Assembly: GCA_001632425.1 (NCBI GenBank)
Contig: KV425601.1
Location: 62,001-126,000 of the forward strand
From: Neolentinus lepideus HHB14362 ss-1
Lineage: Eukaryota > Basidiomycota > Agaricomycetes > Gloeophyllales > Gloeophyllaceae
Direction of reading: 5' to 3'
DNA length: 64,000 nucleotides
Part shown: one piece after another, positions 11,732 through 23,675 of the stretch
Numbering within the stretch: position 1 is the first letter of the stretch
How the letters are laid out: every line of letters begins with the position of its first letter
Notes under the pieces: model-generated
Seen by the model: only the letters and a program-made list of their open reading frames with translations
Database searches by the model: none
Told to the model about the DNA's origin: nothing
Translations under genes and position numbers: made by a program

Positions 11732-12503
11732 ATGTGAGTTCAAAATTCGATGGAACCTCTTCGCTTCTGTGACCTAAACAATATCTTAGGCCTCCGAAAG
11801 GATCAGGGAAGCGTAAGCTAGGGAGCACAGACGGTTCTGCTACCCCACAGGGACCCGTACGTCTGCACTAGGAACGAAGAGCTGTGCCCGTTTGCCCACT
11901 AACCATGTAGCTTCGTACAGACGCCCGCGGAACAATTTTCATATCTTCATGCACCCCGTCCGTTCAAGAATCCTAACTACACTAAGAACGTGAACAGGAG
12001 AGCCAAGAATCTGAAGAATGTCCTGACGCAGGAGCGGGAGCGGGAAAGGATGGAAAGAGATAAGAGACGACGAGAGAGGGAGGAGGCTATGGAAGTGGAT
12101 GGGGATGCTAAAGATGGGGTAACTGAGGACGATATGCCTTTCTGTGAGTACTGTCTCTGATAGCGCTGGTGCTATCGAAATATGAACGCTATATTACAGA
12201 CACTTCCATCGAGGCACCTCCGTCTGTCCTTCCGCAGCGACGTTATTGTGATATCACCGGTCTAGAGGTGTGTGTTGACGTTCTGTGCAACTTAGTTCAA
12301 ACTGACAGCAGCAATGTAAGGCACCGTATACTGAACCCGCGACAGGTCTAAGGTATCACGACAAGAGTGTATATGAGCTAATCAAGGGACTCGTGAGTGT
12401 TCCCGCCCTCTTGTACATGGCCATTCTCTGACAATCACCTCAGAGTGTCAGTGCTGCGAAGGACTATCTGGCAGCGCGGGGTGTAAATCCTATTGTGAAA
12501 TGA
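11732..12503 (+). CDS. IES6: INO80 complex subunit Ies6 (YL1 C-terminal domain)
   Basis: Six exons (11732-11733, 11790-11856, 11921-12143, 12200-12267, 12321-12392, 12444-12503) join to 163 residues. The start codon is split: AT in exon 1, G in exon 2. The protein has a short basic N-terminus, the Ies6 segment FKNPNYTK, a charged coiled region rich in Arg/Glu, and a C-terminal YL1 domain with the RRYCDITGL and LRYHDKSVYELIK signatures, ending GVNPIVK. Ies6 works with Arp5 in the INO80 chromatin remodeller in the nucleus, coupling ATP hydrolysis to nucleosome sliding. It converges on the adenylate-forming gene, with 171 nt between the two stop codons. Confidence 0.93.
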
Positions 12504-12674
12504 TACATGCACTGGTGTATGTGGCGAGGCTATTCAACCTATGCCTATGCAGCAGACCTAGTCTCATGCATCGGTCATGGCCATCGTTCGTATAAAATAC
12601 GGTCTGTACATCTAGGATACATCAACCAGCGCCAAGACACCCGTACTAACTCTTATTTGCGACGAATCCACGGT

Positions 12675-15206
12675 CTAAACTCTGTCATGGAATTGGCGAT
12701 TAGCGGCATCCATACCTTTCTCAACTTCTGCATAAAGAGCGTTTACTTCATCCGCGTACAGCTTCAGACATACCCCACGCCGAGGTGTACCCTTTGCGGT
12801 ATGCTCAAGAGGTTTGGCAGAAATGGTGACGACAACCATCTATTAGGTAGGGGTAATCAGCCATCCAGCAATTAGATCTGAAATGACGGACACTGTACAT
12901 TTCTCTTGATTTGACAGTATTCTGGTGAACGCACGTTGGTTTTCTCGATCGTTGGCCTGTGTACATAACCAAAAGGCTAAGCGGTCGTGCGAGCATAAGA
13001 TGGTACGCACCAGATAAGGTCTATGAAATCCAATAGCTTCTTCTTATCCCCGACGGGGACCTCGAAGCCTGCAGCGGGCTCGACAAGCAGGCCAGGCTCA
13101 ATGTGGCTTGTGCCGAACATTATAGTTGACATTATATGCTCATCTTGTGCAATGCTGGTCTCTGCGATGCTTTGATAAACACACTAGCTTGAGTACGAAA
13201 TAGGTATTCACGAACCAATGGGCACCGGGTTCACCTAGAATTGGAAACATGAGACTGGGCCACGTTGGGAGGCAAGTATACTCACGTTCTCGCCCGTCGA
13301 AAGCACGATTTGGTCATCCTTGCGTCCGAATACCCTCCATCGTGTCGTGTCTGTTGGGTGACGTTCTAGGAGGTCCCCGACTGCAAAGACACGTTTCCCG
13401 TCGAGCTCAGAGTTTGTGACGTGCGGGAAACATATCTCCGTTGGCTGGATCGACACAAGGAGCAACGTACACTAAGCATCAACGATAGCCATCATCCACG
13501 GTGGCTGAGTCACTCACAATCATGATGGGTTCAAAGATTCCGTCAAGCTTATCCTCGGGCTGCATGACAAACTCGATATGGTGAGAGAACTTGAAATACT
13601 CCCACTCATCAGTTCCAGGAGTGTCCTTTGGAATGAACATCGTTGCTGGTCCAATTTCTGTGCTTTTAAAACGAGGCGTGGGTGAGAACTCACACAGAAT
13701 ATGCCGATACAATTCTCACTTTCCCCAGAAAGGATGCATCGTGACACCCGCATTCACGAGCATGTCTCCAATGGCCTTGTTCACAGGAGCACCAGAGTAG
13801 ACCTATAGATACATCAGTTTCCTTTGCCAAAACCTTGCACAAAACCTGAGATGCAGGAGGGCAACGCACGATACAGTCGAGCTTCCGCAGTGTCTGGACG
13901 TTCGCTGAGTCACGTGACCAAGCCTGTGCAATGTGTCTTAAGACCACTGCACCGCACTAGGGGCAGGATACGTACCTCCACAAAGACAGGCACGCAGAAG
14001 ACAATGTTGCACTTATCTGATACCCAGCTAGACAGAAAATTCGCAGGAGTAGGAACCGTCGGAGAAAGGGAGGGCTTGTAGACCGCAAAGATTGCTCCAC
14101 TGGAGAGCTAATTTATGGTGTCCCTGTGAGCGGACAGATTCTGAGTTGAGTGAGAAGTACACTTACCGGCCACTGATGAGAGACAATCAGGTCAATCAGT
14201 TTTAGAAGCATTATGAACCATATGACACTGACCATCAGGCTTGCCAGTCCCATCGCATCTGAAGACAACTCGTAAAAAGAACATGCGAAGGTCCAGGGGT
14301 ATTTGTATCTTACGGAACATTGGATTAGTGTGTGCTGCTATGCGTTTCCCTGCAAGATCCACATCCCCATAACCTATAAGGACACGTCAGCTTCGTCATA
14401 TACCGATACATTCCCGGAAATACATGTCTTACATGGAATATTTGAAAGATTCACGAGCCCGCGCCTGGTAATGGGAATTGGCTTGGGAAGCGCAGTAGTA
14501 CCTACATATTGTATCAGCCACGAAAGCGAGGGAAAGACAGGAAATATGCGCACCAGAAGAATGCAAGATGACAGTCACGTCATTGTCTCCGATATCCACA
14601 ACCTTACCTGGGCCAGATGACTTCGCATAGTCGGTCGGTTTGATCATAGGCAAAGGCTCGACTATGAGGCCCTTATCGTGCAATATATCGAAAGCGCCAC
14701 GCATTATAGCCTGCATGGCAGGATCTTCGCTAACATAAACTTGACTAACTCCTGTAACCTCGAGGAGATGCGCGGTCACGGTCGGGCTGTTTCGCGGAGA
14801 GAGCGGGAATGCGGTGTATCCCAAGCTCATGATCCCAACAAGTAGGTAGATGTACGTGAGAGTGTCTGTACCATGATCAGAATCAGGAGTGAGCTTGTCC
14901 AGAAGGAAAAATACCTGATATGGCAAGAATGCCGATGACAGGGCGCTTTGAATCGTTGCGCTTGTCTTGTCTAGCGTCGTAATAACCTGAGACAATGCTC
15001 GCGATGGTGCTAATACTCTCCCATGCATGCCTGTAATCTATGTCGTAGCCGGTGCTGGTCTCCAGGTCGGAATAAGTGAAGACGACATGATTCGGACTAT
15101 TCTTGGCATGATATTCGTAAAGTCCAGGTACGGAGAGACGATGGTCGAAAGGCGCAGGTTTGAAAGTGGACGAATTGACCCCTTGGGGAGTAGGACGAGG
15201 AGACAT
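12675..15206 (-). CDS. Stand-alone adenylate-forming enzyme (AMP-binding)
   Basis: About a dozen exons can be joined in frame from 15206 to the stop at 12675, giving roughly 590 residues; an upstream in-frame ATG at 15278 is an alternative start. The adenylation core motifs are present: the phosphate-binding HSSGTTALPKP loop, FWGNTEIG (A5), GRKDDQIVLSTGEN (A8) and a terminal lysine segment YTAKGTPRR (A10). It resembles the A domains of basidiomycete adenylate-forming reductases and NRPS-like proteins. These activate a carboxylic acid as an acyl-AMP. Here the protein stops soon after A10, with no carrier or reductase domain, so it may act as a CoA ligase or supply another protein. It is divergent from the UbiA gene across a 1.2-kb shared promoter. 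The substrate is unknown. Confidence 0.88.
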
Positions 15207-16362
15207 GTTTCGAGCTGCTGTCTTTGGGGATGAGGGACGTTGATGATTGCAGAATAGACCTTTAAGAATGCGGCTCATGTCTGTCGGATAAAGATGTCAG
15301 AGATAGCACTGAGCATCAAGATGGTGTGTTATGTGGGTCGTTTCCGGTTCACTCGTCCTGCACCGCCAGGTGAGTCATCGAGAACCCTGAAAATGGGACA
15401 TGAGAGAAATGTCTGGTATCGAACATCACAAAGATTGGTGATGTGCTGGCTGTAAGCTTGCGATCTTCCGGTAAGATCTCTGAGCAAGTGTATTAGCCAC
15501 TTCAGTGTCTGGGGTGGGAAGAGTTAGGATAGAAGGTCTGCGGTGTTGATTGTTCAGCATTAGAATTTTGAAAGTCTGGGATATTCTGACTGGTAATTGT
15601 TAGAAGTGTTTGTGACATTCTGGTTATTGATCACCAGAATGTTCGCAAGTCCATATGACTCTACTCTGTTACATCTTCTCGCCATTATATCAGATTCTGA
15701 TATCAAACTATATGTCAGAACGAATTCTAGGACTGTCCCAAGAGTACGTGAACTCCGAGGTAAGCGTTACCTGGTCTTACCCTTATTTGTGCAGTATCGG
15801 GTTTGATGGTTTGTGCACTTTTTGTCCGTGAAACCCCGGGCCGCAGCTTGGTTCCTTGCATTTGGATACTACGCTGGAACTTGAAAACGGGCGCAAGGAG
15901 TACATTTTCCTGTGGTATATATAAAGCCTTCGGTTGTTGAAGTCAAGTCCTGCCGTATATAGTAGTCTCGATTGGTGGTGTGGCGTTCCGTGCTCTTATG
16001 TAAGTTCACACTCTTCTACACCCTGCGCGAGTTACCCGATCATGAGAGGATAGAATCGGTGGGTACTTACTCCTTTGAGTCTATCTCAGCCGGTTTATCG
16101 CAAGGACATAGATATATCTTGTTGGTGGACACCAGATGGTACTAATATCAGGGCAGGAAGTTTTCCTGACACATCGGATGGTTGGACGATACGAGCGCAA
16201 ACGATTTATCCTCCGTTTAGGCAACAGAGCTCGATGATGTATTGAAATTGTCGTACATCAGAGGATAGTCATCACTATGCAGCACAACTTCAAATAACGA
16301 TATAAATCCGGCTGGCGGTCAGTACCAGTCAGTCCAATATTTTCTCTTACTACCGTCAAATT
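15207..16362. promoter_or_regulatory. Shared promoter region between adenylate-forming and UbiA genes
   Basis: A 1.16-kb region between two divergent start codons, so common regulation of the two genes is plausible. A strong TATATATAAA at 15916-15925 faces the plus strand but lies far from the UbiA start; it could serve an upstream transcript. TATAAAT at 16301-16307, about 60 nt before the UbiA ATG, is the likelier core element. No clear TATA was seen for the minus-strand gene, and no specific activator motif was assigned. Confidence 0.6.
16301..16307 (+). promoter_or_regulatory. Likely TATA box of the UbiA gene
   Basis: TATAAAT 62 nt upstream of the ATG at 16363, followed by a pyrimidine-rich leader. 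This is standard core-promoter spacing. Confidence 0.55.
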
Positions 16363-17451
16363 ATGTCCTCCTTCGCTCATCACTCCTCCAGCATATCGTA
16401 CTTCCTGTACACATGCCTTCTCTTCACAAAGTCAGACATCAAAACTACAGTAATACCAGTCGTGGGTTTCCCTTCACCTTACTTTCGCCACGCTATCAAC
16501 CTTATATCATGATCTACTCCTTTAGAGTTCATTGGCGTCGGCAGCGGCGCCTTTAAACGGTCCAATTCGCTTGCTGCAAGTCATCTTCTGGGTCTGGTTC
16601 CATGTTCTCCAATTTGATGTCTCGAACCAAACACTTGACCCCGACGAGGACGAAAAGAACAAAGGAGACCGCCCCCTTCCAGCTAAGCGCATGACCTTGA
16701 ATACCGCCATTCGCTTTCGCTGGATATTGGTCCCTGCCTGCTGGGTCCTCTCATGGCTGTATAGCGTGCAGACGTTGTATGCCAGTATCGCCTTAGTCAT
16801 CCTGACGATCGTGTATAACGAATTTGAGGCACATCGCCGCCACTGGGTCATAAGGAACATTGTGAATGCGCTTGGCTTCTGTTCTTTTGAGGCTGGCGCT
16901 ACACTTATTGCGGGTATGCATCTCGTCCCTCATGTTTTTCTTCATAGCGTCCTCATCGCACTTACAAATTTACCATAGGATCGGACACATCGAAACTAGA
17001 TATAGTCGCAGTATGGTCGATACTAGCAAGCACGGGCATTTTTGCTACGACCATCCACACACAAGACTTCAAGGATGTCGACGGAGATCGTGCCATAGGT
17101 AGGCAAACGATCCCAATCGTATATGGAAAGCATGCACGATGGACGGTGATTGGGCCCCTCCTTCTCTGGTCCGCTGGATTATCAGTCTTCTGGGGTCTCG
17201 ACGTAGCTGCGAGCGCTGCGTTTGTCCTTCTCGCGATGTTTGTCGGAGTGCAGTACATCATAGGCAAGACGGTAAAGGATTATCAACTTGCGTTCTACTG
17301 GTACAATGTAAGAGAATATCCCCTATCTTGGCGCTATTTGCACCTGTGTTACGCGAACTAACGACTTATCTTGATTCAGGTTTGGCTCACGATTGCCCAT
17401 GCGCTTCCTGCGTACTATCGGTTGAACTCCGCGATGGTTTCGGGCTATTAA
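16363..17451 (+). CDS. UbiA-family integral membrane prenyltransferase or terpene cyclase
   Basis: Four exons (16363-16461, 16526-16913, 16979-17307, 17380-17451) give 295 residues dominated by hydrophobic helices. Both Asp-rich magnesium/diphosphate motifs of UbiA enzymes are present: N67-x3-D71-x3-D75, and D192 followed by D195-x3-D199, the latter followed by the family's R-x-I-G-x-x-T-x-P stretch. UbiA enzymes transfer a prenyl chain to an aromatic acceptor or, in some fungi, cyclise farnesyl diphosphate (as the fumagillin terpene cyclase does). Sequence alone does not separate the two. The gene is divergent from the adenylate-forming gene and upstream of a methyltransferase, which suggests specialised metabolism rather than ubiquinone or heme A synthesis. 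Confidence 0.9.
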
Positions 17452-18287
17452 AGGCAGATATCAGACATTTATAGACTGGAAACTCGTTAGAGCCTAGATT
17501 GTTGGGGAACAATAGTGTAGAGACTGAGTAGAGTCTTGCCACCATGTGAATATGTGCAACTTGAAACTATATGTATGTGCTCGTGTTGTTGTATTATCGA
17601 ATCCGTTCGTTCCTCCGTCGCTACGCTGCTGCCTCACATAGATATTGTTTCCTTACTACTGAGTAATCAGACTTGATGTCATATGGATAAATGCAGATTA
17701 TCCTACACAAAGTAGCATATGGACCGCGGCGGGTCACCATCGAGGGGCCAGTTCCGTAGCATTCCGGACATTTGAATTCATTATTTAAATAAATAAATAA
17801 TCCATAAATTACCGGTCCGATGGAAGTAGATAAAAGATTAGGGGATCGTACATTTCCTGATGCGGCCCATCAGCGTCGCAATTCTCTGTGTATAACCTAA
17901 ACTCATACCTTTCCCAAGCATACCAACAATATAACACGGGCTCATAAAGCATCAAGTCATGCGGCTTATCTACATCATTTCTTCCTGAAGGAATCGGAAG
18001 GCAGGTATGGATCACATGCTCAAGAATACATACGTATACTCTGCTTCCTCCCCATTCGCCGCGACGGTTCTCAGTTCTGTGGAATCGATTCAGGGGCCTC
18101 CACGTCCGCACACTAGTCTACAAGCCACTGTAGGGGTGCAGCTTGATCCGAGCAGCCCAGTATGCCGTTAGTCTCGCTGATATGCCACAAGACACATCCT
18201 ATAAACGCTGTACCTGAATGGTCACCCTTTGTCAATAGACCCTTTGAGTTCTCGCTGCACGCTAACTGCCGTCGTAGTCGCAGTCTT
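17452..18287. other. Intergenic between UbiA and methyltransferase genes
   Basis: Holds the UbiA 3' end and the methyltransferase promoter. 17765-17795 is AT-rich (ATTTAAATAAATAAATAA type). Open frames of up to 100 codons on the minus strand show no motif. No clear TATA box was found. Confidence 0.5.
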
Positions 18288-19484
18288 ATGTCTTCAACCA
18301 CCATCCCTGGGTCTGCCGCGAGTGAAGGATCGCTCTATGTCATTCCCGCGACGGATCCCGAGAAAAAGAGGTGATTCCTTCAGTTCTGTCTAGACCCAGA
18401 GTCGAGTTATCTGTACTGATTTGCTGCAATACAACAGGCTCGTAACACAATATGCCCTAAAGAAGCGCATCTATGGATGGACGAGTGCCGTTCCACGCTC
18501 TGTCAACGTCTCTAGTCTCTCAAATGTTCTCGATGTGGCTGCTGGCACCTGTGTTTGGACTATTGATTTCACAAATATTCCAGAAGTGAGGGCCCGACTC
18601 AAAGTTAATGATCACCACAACACAACACACACCAACCCAGTGCGACTTTATGCTTGCGACATCGAGACAAAGTTTTTTCCAGATAAGAACCTTATTGACC
18701 AGCTCGGAATCACAACTTTCCAGCATGATGTCACGAAGCCGTTCCCTGCTGATATGCTCGGAAAATTCGACATCGTCCAAATCAGCTTTCTTTTGCTCTG
18801 TTTGACAGAACAAGGGTGGACAAATGCTTTGGCTAATTGCCGACAGGTGTTGAGTAAGAAATTCACCACAGCGTTGATTGGGCTTTCCAAAAGCTGATGT
18901 GAAATGATGCAGAACCAGATGGAATTCTCATGCTTAACGAGGCTGACCCTGTCTTGTACTCTACCGACTTTCCGCCCCCTCCAGAGGATGCTCCTAGTCA
19001 CGATCTGACTGCCTCATTGAGCATCCAGGGATGGCTTGGAAATGCTAACCGGATCTATGCCGCCTTTTCTGTCGAAAATGGCTTCATTCCAGAGTCAGAT
19101 ACATTATTTTCTGTGAAAGCCAGCACATGCTCACCCTATCCTTGATGCAGCCTCACTTTCCGCCTTCCCGGAATGTTGGCTGCTGCAGGGTTCAGTATTA
19201 TTGACACCCATCGAGCTGCTGCACCATCCGGAAAACTCTGTAGGACCATCGCCGGAGGTGATCTTGCGGAGTTCGAGGAGTTCTCAGTGGAGAATCTCGA
19301 GTTCATCTTTGAGCACTTTGCCGCCGTTTTGATGGCTAAAGGCAAGCTGCAGACCCCGGATGGCAAAAAGGTGACAACGCAGGAGGCCTTGGATGCAATG
19401 GTTGCAGAAGTGAAAGAGGGTATCCGCTCGGAGGGCGCGCTTTCCTTAGGGAGGTATATTGTCGCTCGGAAGGATGGCGAGTAG
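18288..19484 (+). CDS. SAM-dependent methyltransferase
   Basis: Four exons (18288-18370, 18438-18853, 18913-19093, 19151-19484) give 337 residues. A Rossmann-type class I methyltransferase fold is indicated by motif I VLDVAAGTCVWTIDF, an acidic ribose-binding residue in LYACDIE, and the FDIVQISFLLLCL strand. Motif I is unusual: the normal G-x-G is AAGTC here. The C-terminal half (FRLPGMLAAAGFSIIDTH onward) matches the layout of basidiomycete small-molecule methyltransferases. The third intron has a GTCAGA donor; using it restores the frame. The position between the UbiA and P450 genes suggests O- or N-methylation of a pathway intermediate. The acceptor is unknown. Confidence 0.88.
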
Positions 19485-19887
19485 ACATAGTTGCAGACTG
19501 ATTGCGCGCATCATCAATCATAACCCTTTATCGGTATGAAGGGCAAGGATAGATTGAATGGAACATTGAATCCTGTACTCTAAACCTGCGATCTTGATAC
19601 TTGATAGAATACGAGAAATTATTATTCCAGGTTTTCACATTCTCAAAAAAGATGTTCGGGTTGATTTTGTGGAAGTCCTACATGTGGGCACATCAACGAA
19701 GTTTGGAGTCTTCGTGGTAATATGAACAATTATATCTATGAATTGTTATGATATGCAGTGCTAAAATTGCTTAGGAACTTTGATAATGACATTACCAAAA
19801 GAAGGCAAAAGAAAGGAATAAAGACAAATATTTGCACAAAGATGAATTTGACAAGCTCGCAACCGGTATGAGGAAATTTCCAGTCTC

Positions 19888-20235
19888 TAAGCCTATAAGC
19901 CATCCCATCCGGCCTGGGCCGCTCTCGTCTGCCCTTGTACATAGTGTTGCATGGCCTCTCATAGACCCTTGCTAGCGTAGAAACTGGACATGAGTCTACT
20001 TAGAGCTCGCCGGGATATCCGAACAGCGGGAGGCTGATATCGATAGGGGCCGCTACGATTTTTGTCGGGAAGCTATGCACTGATCGTTCAGATAACTGTC
20101 AGAAGAACACTTCAACAATAAACTTACGTGAGTGCTGCATCAGAATATCTCATTAGCTAGCCTCGAGGACGGATTCTATCTACTGTCTCACTGCATAAGT
20201 CATCATCTTGTCGAGATTCCACAGCTGCCCGGGGC
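19888..20235. repeat. Long direct repeat, copy 1
   Basis: About 350 bp that recur at 23108-23475 in the same orientation with high identity, broken by a few small insertions and deletions. Shared landmarks include CTCTCATAGACCCTTGCTAG, a block around GGGGCCGCTACGATTTTTGTC, and a segment ending near TTCCACAGC. The two copies flank the DUF6534-like gene. No inverted ends, target duplications or coding capacity were identified. It could be a duplicated promoter or leader, or a remnant of a dispersed repeat. Confidence 0.85.
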
Positions 20236-20710
20236 CACCGACTATCGGCCAACATCATCCATCTCCGACTCGGAGTGGTCTTCATCAAGCCCCCAGATGT
20301 TCTCACAGTTACAACACGGACCCACATATTTTGTGAAACATCATTGGTTGTTTCCTTCGCAACTTGTACTAATGTTCAGACCTCCCCGACTTTCCAATAG
20401 GTACTTGGGTTCTATCAATGCAATGGTACGGTCTGTTTGGGTCGGGGCATAAAGATTTGCTCACATTCCTTGGACTGATCATGCTCCGTGCAGAATGACT
20501 GTGATGCCGTCAAATGTACTCCTTGCAACTGCGAACGAGGCATTAATCATTTCGTATGGGTATAAGTATATATATTACGTCTTGAAGATTTGGGGGTGCC
20601 CATATTCTTTGCCGCTTGACTGACCCAAGAAGGTCCAAGTACTGGGATAGAATATTCACTGCTGATTACAAGCCCGTCTATGGAGTATGGAGGAGATTAA
20701 TCCTCAGTCA

Positions 20711-22333
20711 ATGTCAGTGGCAATTTATGGAGTATTTTCCATGTAGCTCACATGACTGTAATCGGTTCTAATCCTCCAGGATAGCGCCACTGGTGAGTCC
20801 ATACCTGGCACAACTGATTCGAGAGTATTAACCATCCAACCTCCCAGTTCCTGGCTAATTCTTTGAATTGGCTTGCTCTCGGAACCCTAATCGTTCAAAT
20901 GTGTTCGTAAGGTCTCATGTCTGTCGTCGGTCACTGCTCCTAATGTGCACACTCCCTTTCAGATCACTATGTGCAAAATTTCCCGAAGGATCGGAATGGC
21001 ATTCGTGCCCTGGGTATGTCTCTTCAGCTCCTGGAATTGTCTACACTTGACTCCGAATTCAGTTTGGGGACTATTTGTCCTAGAACTTGCACAAACGGCA
21101 ACGACAACCCATCAGGCATGGTGGTATAATGTGAGAAACTGGAACAAGCCGTCCGCTCTCCTGACATTCCCTTGGTCTGCAATGACCGTGCCGATGGGCG
21201 CAGGAATAAGTATGCACTCTGTCGTATGTCTCGATATTGTCTTCTGGTAGAATCACGGATATAGTTGCTGCGATTGCTCAAATTTTCTATGCATGGTTCA
21301 AAATTCTTTTCATTCCTGATCATGCAGCTTTCTGAGGCAGATGTGAACTGATCTTTAGGAGAATATGGTTTCTGTCCTCTACGGTGGTCTTCCGACTCAT
21401 TGCAGTTCTCATTGTTCTAGTAAGTCATTGGAATACAATGTGGCCTTCTATTCGTATCTGAACCTTGGTAAAGCTTGCGCTGTTGCAGTCCATCACATCC
21501 ATTGTGGTTTCGATAATAGTAAGCCAAACCTCGGCATGCTCGGGCAGCATCTCACACTGGCACAGTTCATCCTCAACGCTACTCCGAGCAAGTTGCTGCA
21601 ATTGCACCCTGGGTTCGAAGTACGCTCATTCCTGCAGGTTGCCAGCGGGACACAATATTAACTGCTGTTGACCATTAATCTTTTGTAGCTGTGGATTGCT
21701 TCCAGCTTCGTTGTGGACGTAATCATAGCAGGATGTATGCTCTGGATTGTGAGTACAGCTGATAAATGTATTGTTGATATGTGCATTGTCTTTGGATGGG
21801 CTGACGACGGTGAACAGCTTTATGTCAAGAAAAATCAGAATATGTGGGAATACTCGAATAATGTCCTCGAGCGGTTGATTGTCATCACCGTTGGGACTGG
21901 AACTGCAGTCGCACTGTGCGGGGCCCTGACTCTGACCCTCTTTGCCACCACTGTTGGTGCAAGTTTCCAATATCTTCCCGCGTAAGATACTCCCTATTGT
22001 ACAAGTTCTCAGGCTGACAAAGTGTGATCACTAGTGCATACATCTGGGGAAAGCTGTAAGCAGTAGCACTGCCATATTTGTTTACCCTATTGAACATCCT
22101 CTATTACTGGCAGGTACTCCAACAGTGTCATGGTCAGTCTCAATGCCAGGAAGTCACAAGCTTCCGTCGTGGGAGCGAGCACGCAGTCGGGCTCGTACCC
22201 CATGCGAATACAAGTTGCTCGCAATGTTATTCACGACGCACCGGATGCTCTTGGGAGTTGGGCAGCAGTAAGTCGGGCTATTGCATTGAAGCTAACCTTC
22301 TCACGTTTATCTCTGGAAGAACTCGACCCTTGA
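20711..22333 (+). CDS. Seven-helix membrane protein, DUF6534-like
   Basis: Thirteen small exons join in frame to 302 residues: 20711-20712, 20780-20792, 20848-20902, 20963-21013, 21063-21209, 21265-21295, 21359-21419, 21489-21518, 21566-21619, 21689-21748, 21818-21981, 22035-22055 and 22114-22333. The ATG is split AT|G by the first intron. The pattern of hydrophobic segments, the FYAWRIW motif after the third helix and the terminal YSNSVMVSLNAR motif match the DUF6534 family common in mushrooms, whose function is unknown. Some features resemble fungal GPCR-like proteins, but no ligand or G-protein coupling is established. The start is the least certain part. The gene lies between two long direct repeats within the enzyme cluster. 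Confidence 0.8.
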
Positions 22334-23107
22334 TCACATTGACAACAAGAGCCCTTCTCTCTCTGGCGGCAATACGGCACCAGAATGACAGGTGTTCCTG
22401 TTCAGCGCCATACCAACTCCGTATATGGGAGTTTTCCAAAGGTAATTGAGGGGTGACCTTCATTGAACATATCCTCGGTGTCTAGTAGTGAAATACGTCC
22501 ACATGTTGTAATACCATAGTACTCGAGTCTCACTCTTTTTATTCAGTGGTTGCCAAGCGCCTGCTTGTTAAGTGACTCTTGTATTAATACTAGGCTTGGA
22601 TGGCATGGTATCGTCGTGCAATCTCTGAGGCAGAGCAAACACTCGTGACAACTTTGAGGACCCGTTCGGATCACCGGTGGTCTCGATCTGTTTTGGCTGA
22701 GTAGACCGAGTGGCGGTAAACGTTCAGTTCGTTTTCAATATTTGTCGTGTACGGGTCTTTAATATGCCTAAATAGAAGGAGTCCAAAAGCATTTTATGCA
22801 ACGCAGCCGGTAATGCTCGTGCTGTAGGCGTAGAAGGGACGAAAATAGTGTTTTCTGCGTCTGTGTGGCGCAGGTGGCTGTGACATCACGGGGTATCAGA
22901 TCTTTAGATCTCAGACCCAGCTGGTACACACTCTAACCTGGTTAAACGTGTGCGGGTTTACAGATTATAATATCTCGTAACCAGACTAAACTTCATAATA
23001 CTCAGCTTGTGCTACACACGAAAGCTATATAAAGAGTCCTGGGACTACTGTACAGTGAGGGAGTATAGCAACATTTTGAACTACGGTCGTTAATTAATCT
23101 GTACGGC
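22334..23107. other. Intergenic with an unassigned TATA element
   Basis: Downstream of the DUF6534-like gene. A CTATATAAAGAG core-promoter-like element at about 23025-23036 precedes repeat copy 2; it may drive a leader within the repeat or the P450 gene 640 bp on. No coding sequence recognised. Confidence 0.4.
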
Positions 23108-23475
23108 AGCTAAGCCATCCCACCCGCTCTCTTTCCTCTGCCAATTCTCCCCCTTCCGCCCTCGTACATAGCATTTCACTGCCTCTCATAGACCCTTGCT
23201 AGCCATAGAAACTGGACATGAGTCTACTTAAAGATCGCCGAGATATCCGAACAGGGCCTCACACGATCAACAGTCAGCGGGAGGTTGATAGGGGCCGCTA
23301 CGATTTTTGTCAGGTAAGCTGTGTGTTGATAGTTCAGATGGCTGTTAGAAGAACTCTTCAACAATAGGCTTACGTGAGTGCTACATCAGAATATCTCGTT
23401 AACTAGCCGCGAGGACGGATTCTATCTACTGTCTCACTGCCTAAGTCATCATGTTGTCGAGATTCCACAGCCCGG
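23108..23475. repeat. Long direct repeat, copy 2
   Basis: Second copy of the repeat at 19888-20235, about 370 bp, same orientation. Relative to copy 1 it carries a small extra segment (the CCTCACACGATCAACAGTCA portion) and lacks others. It ends about 200 bp before the P450 start codon, so it may include regulatory sequence. Confidence 0.85.
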
Positions 23476-23675
23476 GGCCGTCGAAGTTGCGAAGATTTCT
23501 TCGCTCTTCGTCCGACATATGCATCATAAATCTGACGAACGCAGATGCCAACATTCGTCTGGCTTCCAATCCTCAGTATTCGATACTGGTAGAACCTGTC
23601 GTACGGTGCTTCCTCCCAGGCAATGGGCATCACAGGATAGGTCCTTTATAACCTACGATTTATCTATGACCTCCT

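Noticed and set aside
17765..17795. AT-rich block as a possible origin or scaffold site
   Set aside because: A 30-bp AT run between genes is too little evidence; probably 3'/5' flanking sequence.
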